Assembly: GCF_005502885.1 (NCBI RefSeq) | Contig: NZ_SCMR01000016.1 | Coordinates: forward strand, 1-64,000 | Source: Microbacterium sp. 2FI | Lineage (GTDB): Bacteria > Actinomycetota > Actinomycetes > Actinomycetales > Microbacteriaceae | Length of the DNA: 64,000 bases | Direction: 5' to 3' | Part shown: one piece after another, positions 16,766 through 25,413 of the stretch | Position numbering within the stretch: position 1 is the first letter of the stretch | How the letters are laid out: each line of letters starts with the position of its first letter | The notes under the pieces: generated by a model | Seen by the model: only the letters and a program-made list of their open reading frames with translations | Database searches by the model: none | Told to the model about the DNA's origin: nothing | Translations under genes and position numbers: made by a program

Positions 16766-19051
16766 ATGACGTTGTCCGAAAACCTCGCCGACGGGCGCAC
16801 TCCGCGCACACGTCGGCGGATGACCGCGCTGCTTCTCGGCGCGACACTGATCGCGAGCGGCGGTGTCGTGGCGCTGGCCGGACCGGCCGCCGCCGTCGAC
16901 TGTTCGACGGTGCCCTGGATGGACACGTCGAAGTCCGCCGACGAGCGCGCGCAGGCGCTGCTCGACGCCAGCTCGCAGCACCAGAAGTACCGCTGGCTCG
17001 TGGAGCAGCCGGCGAACGACCCGGCGCGCACGTCCTGGAACCCGGGCTTCGCCGGTGAGGCGCCGGTGGTCTACCCGGCGCAGGTGGACTGCACCCCGGT
17101 CGTCATCTACGCCAACGGGCCCGACGGCGTCTACGGCAGGGCAGGGACGACGGCCTGGCCAGGGCCCATCGCCGTCGCCGCGACGTGGAACCTCGCGATC
17201 GGTGAGGAGAAGGCCGCCGCCCACGGCAGCGAGTCGTTCGACAGCCGGAGTGCGGTCGTCCTCGGGCCCGGGGTCGCGTCCGGGCGCACGCCACTTTCCG
17301 GGCGTGGCTCGGAGTACTTCGGTGAAGACCCGCTGCTCACCGGCCTGATGGCCGCTGCCAACGTGCGGGGTCTCGAGCAGGGCAATCCCGACAAGCCCGT
17401 CGTCGCGAACCTCAAGCACTATGTCGCCAACGAGCAGGAGGTCGATCGCGAAGAGAGCTCGTCGAACATCGACGAGCGGACCTTCCGTCAGGTATACGAC
17501 CTGCCGTACGAGATCGCCGTCAAGGAAAGCGATCCGGGCAGCATCATGTGCTCGTACAACCAGATCAACGGCGTCTACGCGTGCGAGAATCCCGTGCTCA
17601 CCACGAGCCTGAAGGATCAGATGGGCTTCGACGGGTACGTCATGAGCGACTTCGGTTCGGTGCACTCCACTGCCGGTTCGATGAACGCGGGCCTGGACCA
17701 GGAACTCAACCGCCCGGTGTGGTACACCCCTGCGCGCCTGGATGCAGCGCTCGCCGCGGGCGAGATCTCCCAGGCCCAGATCGAGCAGGCGGCCTACGAC
17801 GTCGTCATCACGTACATCGAGAAGGGACTGTTCGACCACCCCGTCCCGACGACTGCCATTCCGAACGTCTCCACCGCCGAGCACAAGGCTCTGGCGCGCG
17901 AGGTCGCGGAGCAGAGCACCGTTCTCCTGAAGAACGATGGTGTGCTGCCGCTCGCAGCGGACGCGCCCACCGTCGCGGTGATCGGGCAGACCGCGAGCGC
18001 CACTGCGACAGCCGGTGTGAGCGCCCGGACGGGCTGCGCGTGGTACCTCGTGTTCATCCGCGGGACCGCGCTCAACTGCAACGCGATCGCTGATCCGCTC
18101 ACGAGTATCACCGAGCGGGTCACGGCCGCCGGCGGGACGGTGCTCTACAGCAACGGCGCAGACGCGGCGCAGGCCGCGGCGGTCGCTGCCCAGGCCGACG
18201 TGTCGATCGTCTTCGGTCACTACACGATGGGCGAGACCACCGACCTCGCCGACCTGCATCTGGACGTGAACGGCGATGCGCTCATCTCCGCCGTGGCCGC
18301 GGCATCCGATCAGACGGTCGCCGTCTTGAACGCCGGCAGTGCAGTGGAGATGCCGTGGATCGATGATGTCGACGCGGTGCTGCACGCGTGGCACTCCGGC
18401 GAGCAGTTCGGGCCGGCGCTCGCGGGCATCCTCTTCGGCGACGTGAACCCGTCGGGCAAGCTCCCGATGACGTTCCCGAAGGCGCTCGCCGACACCCCGA
18501 CCGGATCGGACACGGCACGCTACCCCGGTACCTTCTCCGACGGCTCGACCACGCGTCCTGCCGGAACGAGCGAGATCCGTCAGGTCAACTACACCGAGGG
18601 CCTCGAGGTCGGCTACAAGTGGTATGACGAGCAGGGCATCGAGCCGCTGTTCGAGTTCGGCCACGGTCTGTCGTACACCGAGTTCGAGTACTCGAAACTG
18701 AAGGTGAAGACGAAGGCCAAGGGTGGCGAAGCGGTTTCGACCGTGACGTTCGACGTCGAGAACACGGGCGACCGTGACGGCGCCGAGATCCCGCAGGTGT
18801 ACCTGACGCTGCCCGACGCCGCCGATGAGCCGGGCAAGCGCCTGGTCGGCTTCGACCGGATCGAACTCGCCGCCGGCGAGAAGACGACGGTCGAGATCGT
18901 CATCGACTCGAACGCGAGCAACCAGCCGTTCGGCATCTGGGACGTCGACGCGGACGCGTGGACGATCGTCGACGGCGAGTACACCGTCTCGGTGGGCTCG
19001 TCCTCTCGCGACCTTCCGCTCGAGCGGGAGTTCAAGGTCAAGGTCAAGTAG
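16766..19051 (+). CDS. secreted glycoside hydrolase family 3 beta-glycosidase
   Basis: 761 residues. A Sec signal peptide (RRRMTALLLGATLIASGGVV... GPAAAVDC) directs export; no cell-wall anchor is seen at the C-terminus. GH3 domain: PLSGRGSEYFGEDPLLTG, LKHYVANEQEVDRE, MCSYNQINGVYACENPVL and the nucleophile VMSDFGSVHS (Asp295). The second domain carries STVLLKNDGVLPL and YTEGLEVGYKWYDEQG; the C-terminal fibronectin-like domain spans about 650-761. It probably degrades oligosaccharides outside the cell. The ATG at 16766 is preferred over a TTG two codons earlier because GAGGGA is seven bases upstream. Two TGTAGA operators lie just upstream, and a hairpin follows the stop. Confidence 0.92.
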   Translation: MTLSENLADGRTPRTRRRMTALLLGATLIASGGVVALAGPAAAVDCSTVPWMDTSKSADERAQALLDASSQHQKYRWLVEQPANDPARTSWNPGFAGEAPVVYPAQVDCTPVVIYANGPDGVYGRAGTTAWPGPIAVAATWNLAIGEEKAAAHGSESFDSRSAVVLGPGVASGRTPLSGRGSEYFGEDPLLTGLMAAANVRGLEQGNPDKPVVANLKHYVANEQEVDREESSSNIDERTFRQVYDLPYEIAVKESDPGSIMCSYNQINGVYACENPVLTTSLKDQMGFDGYVMSDFGSVHSTAGSMNAGLDQELNRPVWYTPARLDAALAAGEISQAQIEQAAYDVVITYIEKGLFDHPVPTTAIPNVSTAEHKALAREVAEQSTVLLKNDGVLPLAADAPTVAVIGQTASATATAGVSARTGCAWYLVFIRGTALNCNAIADPLTSITERVTAAGGTVLYSNGADAAQAAAVAAQADVSIVFGHYTMGETTDLADLHLDVNGDALISAVAAASDQTVAVLNAGSAVEMPWIDDVDAVLHAWHSGEQFGPALAGILFGDVNPSGKLPMTFPKALADTPTGSDTARYPGTFSDGSTTRPAGTSEIRQVNYTEGLEVGYKWYDEQGIEPLFEFGHGLSYTEFEYSKLKVKTKAKGGEAVSTVTFDVENTGDRDGAEIPQVYLTLPDAADEPGKRLVGFDRIELAAGEKTTVEIVIDSNASNQPFGIWDVDADAWTIVDGEYTVSVGSSSRDLPLEREFKVKVK

Positions 19052-19069
19052 CTGATCCCCACACCGGAC

Positions 19070-19107
19070 GCACTGCGCCCCCGTGCGAAAGCGCGGGGGC
19101 GCAGTGC
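19070..19107 (+). terminator. hairpin terminator after the secreted GH3 gene
   Basis: Arms GCACTGCGCCCCCG (19070-19083) and CGGGGGCGCAGTGC (19094-19107) pair perfectly over 14 bases with a 10-base loop, 18 bases after the stop. There is no T-tract. Confidence 0.75.
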
Positions 19108-19125
19108 CGCCACTACCCTCAGATC

Positions 19126-20139
19126 ATGACCATCGACCAGCGGCGCGCGGCGACGATCGAAGACGTCGCCGCCGCCGCGGGAGTCTCGCGCGCAGCCGTC
19201 TCGAAGGTGCTGCGCGATGCGTACGGCGTGAGCCCCGCGATGCGCGAGCGGGTGACCGCGGCGATGGTCGAGCTCGAGTATCGACCCAAGGTCGCCGCGC
19301 GCGCGATGCGCGGGCGCACCTTCACCATCGGCATCGAGATCCCCGACTTCGGCAACCAGTTCTTCACCCGCATGCTGGGTGGAGCCATGGGAGCCCTCGG
19401 CGGCACGCCGTACCAGATCGTCATCGCCCCGGCCGAAGAGGGATCGCGTCAGGGCCTGCGCGCGATCGAGGCGCTCGTCGACCGCCAGGTCGACGGCGTG
19501 ATCGCGGTCTCGCCGCGCGTCGACCAGCGCGGGCTCGAGAGGATCGCGGCATCCACCCCCGTCGTGATGTTCGGCCGCCATGACCTCTCCGACGACTACG
19601 ACACGGTCGCCGGTGACGACGTCGCCGGGACGGCCGCCGCGATGCAGCACCTGCTCGGCCTCGGACACGCGCGCATCGCGCACCTGACGCTGAACGAATC
19701 CGACCAGGCGGAGCGATCGCCGCACGGCGTGCGCCTGCGCGAATACCAGTCCGCGATGGCGGCAGCAGGGCGCGCGGACGATGTCGAGGTGTGGCGCACC
19801 GACGAGGGTCAGGATGCCGCGTACGAGACCGTCCGCGCGGCCATTGAAGCAGGCACCACGGCCACGGCGCTCTTCGCCGCCCACGACGAGCTCGCGATCG
19901 GCGCGCTGCGCGCGGTCGCCGAGACAGGCGCGGACCTCTCGGTCGTCGGATACGACGACGTTCCGATCGCCGCGCACCCGGCGATCGGGCTCACGACCGT
20001 GCACCAGCCGGGGGACGTCATGGGTGCGCGTGCCGTGCAGCTGCTGCTCGAGCGCGTAGCCGGGCGCGCGGCACCGGTGCATGAGGTCTTCCAGCCCGAG
20101 CTGCGAGTTCGCACCTCGACGCGACCGCCCGCCGCGTAG
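19126..20139 (+). CDS. LacI-family regulator next to the secreted GH3 gene
   Basis: 337 residues. The helix-turn-helix is ATIEDVAAAAGVSRAAVSKV, with recognition residues (SRAAVSK) unlike the SVGTVSN of the two rhamnose-locus LacI proteins. A sensor domain follows (FTIGIEIPDFGNQFFTRML... VVGYDDVPIAAHP). The distinct recognition helix and position make it the best candidate to bind the TGTAGAnCGnTCTACA sites before the GH3 gene; unproven. A TACCCT hexamer lies six bases before ATG with no ribosome site, consistent with a leaderless message. Confidence 0.9.
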   Translation: MTIDQRRAATIEDVAAAAGVSRAAVSKVLRDAYGVSPAMRERVTAAMVELEYRPKVAARAMRGRTFTIGIEIPDFGNQFFTRMLGGAMGALGGTPYQIVIAPAEEGSRQGLRAIEALVDRQVDGVIAVSPRVDQRGLERIAASTPVVMFGRHDLSDDYDTVAGDDVAGTAAAMQHLLGLGHARIAHLTLNESDQAERSPHGVRLREYQSAMAAAGRADDVEVWRTDEGQDAAYETVRAAIEAGTTATALFAAHDELAIGALRAVAETGADLSVVGYDDVPIAAHPAIGLTTVHQPGDVMGARAVQLLLERVAGRAAPVHEVFQPELRVRTSTRPPAA

Positions 20140-20145
20140 TCACTG

Positions 20146-20292
20146 TCAGGCGGGCGGGGCGTCGGGGTCGAGGGTCTTCAGGGTGTCTTCCTCGACGGCG
20201 TTGTCGGCATCGAGCTGTTCCTCGGTCGTCTCGTCGCCGCCGGTCGGGGCATCGTCCTCGATCGGCTGGCCCTCTGCTCGGCGTTCGCTCAT
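20146..20292 (-). CDS. very small acidic protein, 48 residues
   Basis: Reads MSERRAEGQPIEDDAPTGGD and then 28 more residues, ending DPDAPPA. About a third of the residues are Asp or Glu, with no hydrophobic core, so it is probably disordered. A TAGTGT hexamer lies six bases before the ATG, the same leaderless layout as larger genes here, which supports it being real. It converges on the LacI gene, six bases apart. Function unknown. Confidence 0.6.
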   Translation of the reverse strand: MSERRAEGQPIEDDAPTGGDETTEEQLDADNAVEEDTLKTLDPDAPPA

Positions 20293-20397
20293 GGCCCGAC
20301 ACTACGTCGGCGTTCGGCGCACGGGGAAGGGCGTTGACATGCGCGATGCCGGATGCTGCGGCCGCGGCATCCGAATCGTCCGCCGCTCCGAACAGAA

Positions 20398-20412
20398 CGG
20401 GGGAGACCCCCG
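20398..20412 (+). promoter_or_regulatory. 5' leader hairpin before the small secreted protein
   Basis: CGGGGG-AGA-CCCCCG, 16 bases before the ATG and just upstream of the GGAG ribosome site. It could stabilise the transcript or modulate translation. Role unknown. Confidence 0.4.
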
Positions 20413-20428
20413 ACGATTGGAGCATTCA

Positions 20429-20692
20429 ATGAAGAAGACCCTGTCATTCGGATTCGCCGTCACCGCGGTGGCTGCGGCGATCATGTTCGGCTCCGCGGGT
20501 GCGGCATCGGCCGCGCACTGCGTCGACAGCGCGGGCACGACGCCCGGGTTCTCGTACTTCGGAACCGTGCACGTCAAGGTCGCCGACCATGCCGAGGGCG
20601 GCAACCCCGGTCCGCACGCCGGAACCGGCGGCGCCTCGAACTGCCTCGACACCTCGGGCAACCCGTCCGAGCGCGCGCCGGGACGCGGCTGA
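20429..20692 (+). CDS. small secreted protein, 87 residues
   Basis: A clear signal peptide (MKKTLSFGFAVTAVAAAIMF... ASAAHC) leaves a mature peptide of about 57 residues with two cysteines (in AAHCVD and SNCLD) that could form a disulfide. The mature part is rich in Gly, His and Pro (HAEGGNPGPHAGTGGASN). The GGAG ribosome site is well placed. I do not recognise a family. It could be a small cell-surface or extracellular protein of the envelope; no function is assigned. Confidence 0.7.
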   Translation: MKKTLSFGFAVTAVAAAIMFGSAGAASAAHCVDSAGTTPGFSYFGTVHVKVADHAEGGNPGPHAGTGGASNCLDTSGNPSERAPGRG

Positions 20693-20730
20693 GCGCGACG
20701 GCGGGCCTCAGCTCTCTGGCGCGAGAGGCG

Positions 20731-21708
20731 TCAGAGACCTGAGAACACCGCGTTGTCGAGCTCGTCGATGTCGACGCCCGGTCGCTGCGCCTGGTTCGAC
20801 AGCAGCACCCAGGCGACACCGGCCGACGGGTGCACCCAGAACTCGGTGCCCGACCAGCCGCCGTGACCGTAGACATCGCGGTCGATGAGGCCGGGCGCGC
20901 GGGTGCGGAGGTTCCAGGTGAAGCCCCAGTCTTGTCCGCGCTCGGCGGGGTAGGGCTCGAGGCGCGGGATGTCGGCGGTGAGAGGCCGGAGCATCATGGC
21001 GTGCGTCGCCGGGGCGACGATCGCGCCGTCGTCGCGCAGCAGCGCCACTCCGAGCGCCAGCAGGTCGTGGGCGCGGCCGATCACGCCGGCGCCGGGGTGC
21101 CGCAGGCGCACGAACGATTCCAGGTCGAGGCCGGCGGCCGCGGCATCCGGGATCTCATGCGGGTCTGCGGCCTCGTCGAGCGTGAACCCGTCGGCGCCGA
21201 TCGCCGCGGCCCAGGCCGCGATGCCGGCATCCCACGAGGCGCCGGTCGAGTGCTCGATCATCGCGGCGATGCCCTCGAACGCGACGGACGAGTACCGCGA
21301 CGCGGTGCCGGCGGCGAAGTCGCGCCCGCCCGCGAGGAGCGGCGCGCGCAGCCCCTTCGGCGCGTCCAGTGGGGGTTCGACGATGCCCGACGTGTGGCTT
21401 GCGAGGTGGCGCAGGCGAACGATGTCGTCGCGGTCGGCGCCGAAGTCCGGGAGCGCTGCCGTGAGCGGAGTCTCGGGTGTCAGCATCCCGCGCTCGATCG
21501 CCCGTGCCGCGGTGAGGCCGACGAGCGGCTTGGTGATCGAGAACAGGCGGTAGTGGTCGTCGACCCGTGCGGTGCGGCTGCCGGTCGCGCCGAACGCGTC
21601 GAGCGCGACGACGCCGTCCACGGTCGCGATCCCGAGCACGGCTGTGGGCAGGCGCCCGGCATCGACGTGTCGTCGCGCCCAGTCGTAGGCCGCTGTGTAG
21701 TTGTTCAT
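20731..21708 (-). CDS. serine hydrolase of the beta-lactamase / penicillin-binding fold
   Basis: 325 residues, cytoplasmic by sequence. The SxxK motif is SITK (Ser57, Lys60); RYSSVAFEGI supplies the second motif region, and YGHGGWSGTEFWV fits the third. These proteins are usually esterases or D-amino-peptidases rather than resistance enzymes. GGAGCAGG precedes the ATG. It sits downstream of the rhamnose kinase in the same direction, 137 bases away, so an esterase role on sugar esters is possible but unproven. Confidence 0.85.
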   Translation of the reverse strand: MNNYTAAYDWARRHVDAGRLPTAVLGIATVDGVVALDAFGATGSRTARVDDHYRLFSITKPLVGLTAARAIERGMLTPETPLTAALPDFGADRDDIVRLRHLASHTSGIVEPPLDAPKGLRAPLLAGGRDFAAGTASRYSSVAFEGIAAMIEHSTGASWDAGIAAWAAAIGADGFTLDEAADPHEIPDAAAAGLDLESFVRLRHPGAGVIGRAHDLLALGVALLRDDGAIVAPATHAMMLRPLTADIPRLEPYPAERGQDWGFTWNLRTRAPGLIDRDVYGHGGWSGTEFWVHPSAGVAWVLLSNQAQRPGVDIDELDNAVFSGL

Positions 21709-21845
21709 GCGGTACCTGCTCCTCTACTGGATCGCGAGTGTACGGCTTGGCTGCGAGCGCACGGCCTGGCCGCGCGGCGAGGCCGTGCACTCGACGGTAC
21801 GTCGTGCACTCGCGGGGTGGGGGCGCGGTCGGCGGGGCGACGCGG

Positions 21846-23291
21846 TCACTGCGCCCGCGGGTCGAAACGCTCGGGCGGGAACGCGGCGACGACGGCCGCG
21901 CGCAGCGTCTCGAGCGTCGCGTCCGGTCCGAACCAGCCGTGGGTGCGAGCCTGGACGAGAACGTTGCCGAGAGCGGTCGCCTCGACCGGGCCGGCGAGCA
22001 CCGGCAGGCCCGCCCGATCGGCGGTCGCCTGGCACAGCAGGCGATTGAGCGATCCGCCACCGACGATGTGGATCACGTCGACGTCGCGGTCGGTGAGCCG
22101 CCCGGCGGTGTGCACAGCAGCGGCGAAGGCTGCCGCGATCGACTCGACGATCGTCCGCGTGAACGCGGCTCGGGATGCCGGAACCGGCGCACCCTCCTCA
22201 TCGAGCACCGCCGCGATGCGCGCGGGCATGTCGTCGGGGGCGGCGAGCCGCGGGTCGTTCGCGTCGAAGAGGGCGATGTCGCCGTCGACGGCGGCCGCGG
22301 CATCCAGCAGGTCGGGGAGTGAGATCGGCGCACCGTCCTCCGCCTCCCACGTGCGCACCGACTCGCTGAGCAGCCAGAGTCCCGTGACGTTGTGGAGGAA
22401 GCGCACGCGTCCGTCGACGCCGCCCTCGTTGGTGAAGTTCGCGGCACGGGCTTCGTCGGTGACGACGGGCTCGTCGAGTTCGACACCCACGAGCCCCCAC
22501 GTGCCGCATGAGATGTAGGCGGCGTTCGGGGTGCTCAGCGGCACGGCGACGATCGCCGACGCGGTGTCGTGCGAGCCGACGGCGACGACCTCGAGCGGTG
22601 CCGCGACGCGCTCGCGGGCGGCGCCGCGCAGGGTGCCGAGGAGCGCCCCCGGGTCGACGAGGTCGGGGAGGACGGATGCCGGAATCCCCAGGCGCTCGGC
22701 GAGCTCGAGGTCCCACTGCCCCGTGCGCACGTCGACGAGGCCCGTCGTCGAGGCGTTCGTCCGCTCGGCGACCCGAGCTCCGGTGAGGAGGAAGGCGACG
22801 AGGTCGGGGATCAGCAGCGCCACGTCGGCGTCGTCGAGACGGCGCTCGGCGACGTACTGGTACAGCGTGTTGAAGGGCAGGAACTGCAGCCCGTTGCGGC
22901 GGTAGAGCTCGTCGAAGGGAATGACGCCGTGCACGCGCTCGACCCCGCGGTGGGTGCGGTCGTCGCGGTAGTGGAAGGGCTCGCCGAGCACCTCGTCGCC
23001 GGCCACGAGACCGTAGTCCACGGCCCACGAGTCGATGCCGACACTGGCGATGCCGGGCTCGCGCTTCACTGCTTCGCGGAGGCCCTCGACGATGTGGCGA
23101 TACAGCGCCGTGAAGTCCCAGTGCAGGCCGTCAGGCCCCGGCACCGGGCCGTTCGGGAAGCGCGCGACCGACTCGAGCGACAGCATCCCGTCGCTCACGC
23201 GTCCGATCATGACGCGGCCGCTCGTCGCGCCGAGGTCGACCGCCGCGACTGCGCCGCCTGTGCCCGCCGCGCCCCCCGTCCCCGCGCTCAT
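21846..23291 (-). CDS. rhaB: rhamnulokinase
   Basis: 481 residues, FGGY carbohydrate kinase family. N-terminal VAAVDLGATSGRVMIGRV binds phosphate, SVGIDSWAVDYGLV follows the kinase pattern, and the C-terminal lobe has IHIVGGGSLNRLLCQATADR. It phosphorylates L-rhamnulose to L-rhamnulose 1-phosphate, the substrate of the aldolase encoded just upstream. Last gene of the mutarotase-isomerase-esterase-aldolase-kinase operon. It is separated from the aldolase gene by an 85-base gap holding a 64-bp palindromic repeat, which may lower its expression. The N-terminus has a GTGG repeat that may not be conserved. Confidence 0.92.
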   Translation of the reverse strand: MSAGTGGAAGTGGAVAAVDLGATSGRVMIGRVSDGMLSLESVARFPNGPVPGPDGLHWDFTALYRHIVEGLREAVKREPGIASVGIDSWAVDYGLVAGDEVLGEPFHYRDDRTHRGVERVHGVIPFDELYRRNGLQFLPFNTLYQYVAERRLDDADVALLIPDLVAFLLTGARVAERTNASTTGLVDVRTGQWDLELAERLGIPASVLPDLVDPGALLGTLRGAARERVAAPLEVVAVGSHDTASAIVAVPLSTPNAAYISCGTWGLVGVELDEPVVTDEARAANFTNEGGVDGRVRFLHNVTGLWLLSESVRTWEAEDGAPISLPDLLDAAAAVDGDIALFDANDPRLAAPDDMPARIAAVLDEEGAPVPASRAAFTRTIVESIAAAFAAAVHTAGRLTDRDVDVIHIVGGGSLNRLLCQATADRAGLPVLAGPVEATALGNVLVQARTHGWFGPDATLETLRAAVVAAFPPERFDPRAQ

Positions 23292-23299
23292 CGCCCAGA

Positions 23300-23363
23300 C
23301 CGTTTACGGACGAGACGCGCCGTGCAGGCGGCGGGCGTAGCGGCGTGTTCCGTCCGTAAACGG
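23300..23363. repeat. palindromic repeat family R1, copy 1
   Basis: Left arm starts CCGTTTACGGACGAGACGCG; right arm ends CGTCCGTAAACGG. The 23-base arms pair with three mismatches. It lies 13 bases after the aldolase/dehydrogenase stop, inside the rhamnose operon. Further copies: 37345-37409, 45075-45139, 46106-46170. Confidence 0.85.
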
Positions 23364-23376
23364 AAGAGGCGGGGGG

Positions 23377-25413
23377 TCATCGGAGGAACGCCGCGGCCAC
23401 GCCGGAGTCGACCGGAATGTGCAGCCCTGTCGTGCGGGAGAGCTCGGGGCCGGTCAGCACGTACACCGCGTCGGCGACGTTCTCGGGGACGACTTCGCGC
23501 TTGAGGATCGTGCGCTGGGCGTAGAACTTGCCGAGATCCTGCTCGTCGACGCCGTACGTCGCCGCGCGGTTCGCGCCCCAGCCCGAGGCGAAGATGCCCG
23601 AGCCGCGCACGACGCCGTCGGGGTTGATGCCGTTGACGCGCACGCCGTGCTCGCCGAGCTCGACCGCGAGCAGGCGCACCTGGTGGGCCTGGTCGGCCTT
23701 GGTCGCCGAGTACGCGATGTTGTTCGGGCCCGCGAACACCGAGTTCTTCGACGAGATGTAGATCACGTCGCCGCCGAGCTTCTGCTCGATGAGGATCTTC
23801 GCCGCGGCCTTCGACACGAGGAACGAGCCCTTCGCCATCACGTCGTGCTGCAGGTCCCAGTCCTTCTCGGTGGTCTCCAGCAGCGGCTTCGACAGCGACA
23901 GCCCGGCGTTGTTGACGACGAGATCGACGCCGCCGAACGCGAGCACCGCGGCATCGAACGCGGCCTGGATCGCGTCGGCGTCGGCGACGTTGGCTGCGAC
24001 CCCGATCGCGACGTCGGTGCTGCCGAGCTCGGCTGCGGCGGCCTGCGCCTTCTCGAGGTCGAGGTCGGCGACGATGACGCACGCGCCCTCGGCGGCCAGG
24101 CGCACGGCGATGGCCTTGCCGATGCCGGAGGCGGCGCCGGTGACGAGCGCGATGCGCCCCTGGTGGGTCTTGGGCTTCGGCATCCGCTGCAGCTTCGCCT
24201 CTTCGAGCGCCCAGTACTCGATCCGGAACTTCTCGGCATCCGAGATGGGGGCATACGTCGAGACCGACTCGGCGCCGCGCATCACGTTGATCGCGTTGAC
24301 GTAGAACTCGCCCGCGACGCGCGCAGTCTGCTTGTTCGCGCCGAACGAGTACATGCCGACGCCCGGGACGAGCACGATGAGCGGGTCGGCGCCGCGGATC
24401 GCGGGGCTCTCGTCGGTCGCGTGCGCATCGTAGTAGGCCTGGTAGTCGGCGCGGTAGGCCTCGTGGAGCTCGGCGAGACGGGCGAGGGATGCCTCGACCG
24501 ACGCGTCTGCCGGAAGGTCGAGCAGCATCGGCTTGACCTTGGTGCGGAGGAAGTGGTCGGGGCAGCTGGTGCCGAGCTCGGCAAGCCGCGGCGCGTTCGC
24601 CGACGCGAGGAAGTCGAGGACGACGGCCGCGTCGGTGAAGTGGCCGACCATCGGCTTGTCGGTCGATGCGATCCCGCGGATCGTGGGCGCGAGGGCGGCG
24701 GCCTTCGCGCGGCGCTCGGCCTCCGGAAGGGACTCGAACCCGGCGCGCACGGCGCCGAACGGCTCGGCCTTCCCGTTCGCGTCGAGGTAGGCCTGCGCCG
24801 TCTCGATGATCCAGAGCGAGTTCGCCTCGGCATCCTCCGACGTGTCGCCCCACGCGGTGATGCCGTGGCCGCCGAGGACGCAGCCGATCGCAGCGGGATT
24901 CTGCTCCTTGATCGCGGCGATGTCCAGGCCCAGCTGGAATCCGGGGCGGCGCCACGGCACCCACACGACCTTCTCGCCGAAGATCGTCGGGGTGAGGGCT
25001 TCGCCGTCGGCGGCGGTCGCGATCGCGATGCCGGCGTCGGGGTGCAGGTGGTCGACGTGCGCGGCATCCACGAGCCCGTGCATCGCGGTGTCGATCGAGG
25101 GGGCGGCGCCGCCCTTGCCATGCAGGCAGTAGTCGAACGCCGCGACCATCTCGTCTTCGCGGTCGACGCCGGGGTAGACGTTCGCGAGCGCGCGCATGCG
25201 GTCGAGGCGCAGCACCGCGAGGCCCTGCTCGGTCAGGGTGCCGAGGTCGCCGCCCGAGCCCTTGACCCACAGCAGCTCGACGGGCTCGCCCGTGACCGGG
25301 TCGGTCTCGGTGCCCTTGGCGGAGGTGTTGCCGCCGGCGTAGTTGGTGTTGGCCGGGTCGGCGCCGAGGCGGTTCGACCGCGCGATTAGATCGGAGGCTG
25401 CCGGGTTCGTCAT
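23377..25413 (-). CDS. rhaD: bifunctional rhamnulose-1-phosphate aldolase / lactaldehyde-type dehydrogenase
   Basis: 678 residues, two fused enzymes. The N-terminal half (about 1-420) is a class II aldolase: NYAGGNTSAKG, HVDHLHPDAGIA (metal-binding His pair) and GGHGITAWGD. The C-terminal half (about 425-678) is a short-chain dehydrogenase: VTGAASGIGKAIA binds NAD and YSATKADQAH holds the Tyr-Lys pair. It splits rhamnulose 1-phosphate into dihydroxyacetone phosphate and L-lactaldehyde and then probably oxidises the lactaldehyde. This fused form is known from Gram-positive and some other rhamnose operons. ATG overlaps the esterase stop. Confidence 0.92.
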   Translation of the reverse strand: MTNPAASDLIARSNRLGADPANTNYAGGNTSAKGTETDPVTGEPVELLWVKGSGGDLGTLTEQGLAVLRLDRMRALANVYPGVDREDEMVAAFDYCLHGKGGAAPSIDTAMHGLVDAAHVDHLHPDAGIAIATAADGEALTPTIFGEKVVWVPWRRPGFQLGLDIAAIKEQNPAAIGCVLGGHGITAWGDTSEDAEANSLWIIETAQAYLDANGKAEPFGAVRAGFESLPEAERRAKAAALAPTIRGIASTDKPMVGHFTDAAVVLDFLASANAPRLAELGTSCPDHFLRTKVKPMLLDLPADASVEASLARLAELHEAYRADYQAYYDAHATDESPAIRGADPLIVLVPGVGMYSFGANKQTARVAGEFYVNAINVMRGAESVSTYAPISDAEKFRIEYWALEEAKLQRMPKPKTHQGRIALVTGAASGIGKAIAVRLAAEGACVIVADLDLEKAQAAAAELGSTDVAIGVAANVADADAIQAAFDAAVLAFGGVDLVVNNAGLSLSKPLLETTEKDWDLQHDVMAKGSFLVSKAAAKILIEQKLGGDVIYISSKNSVFAGPNNIAYSATKADQAHQVRLLAVELGEHGVRVNGINPDGVVRGSGIFASGWGANRAATYGVDEQDLGKFYAQRTILKREVVPENVADAVYVLTGPELSRTTGLHIPVDSGVAAAFLR

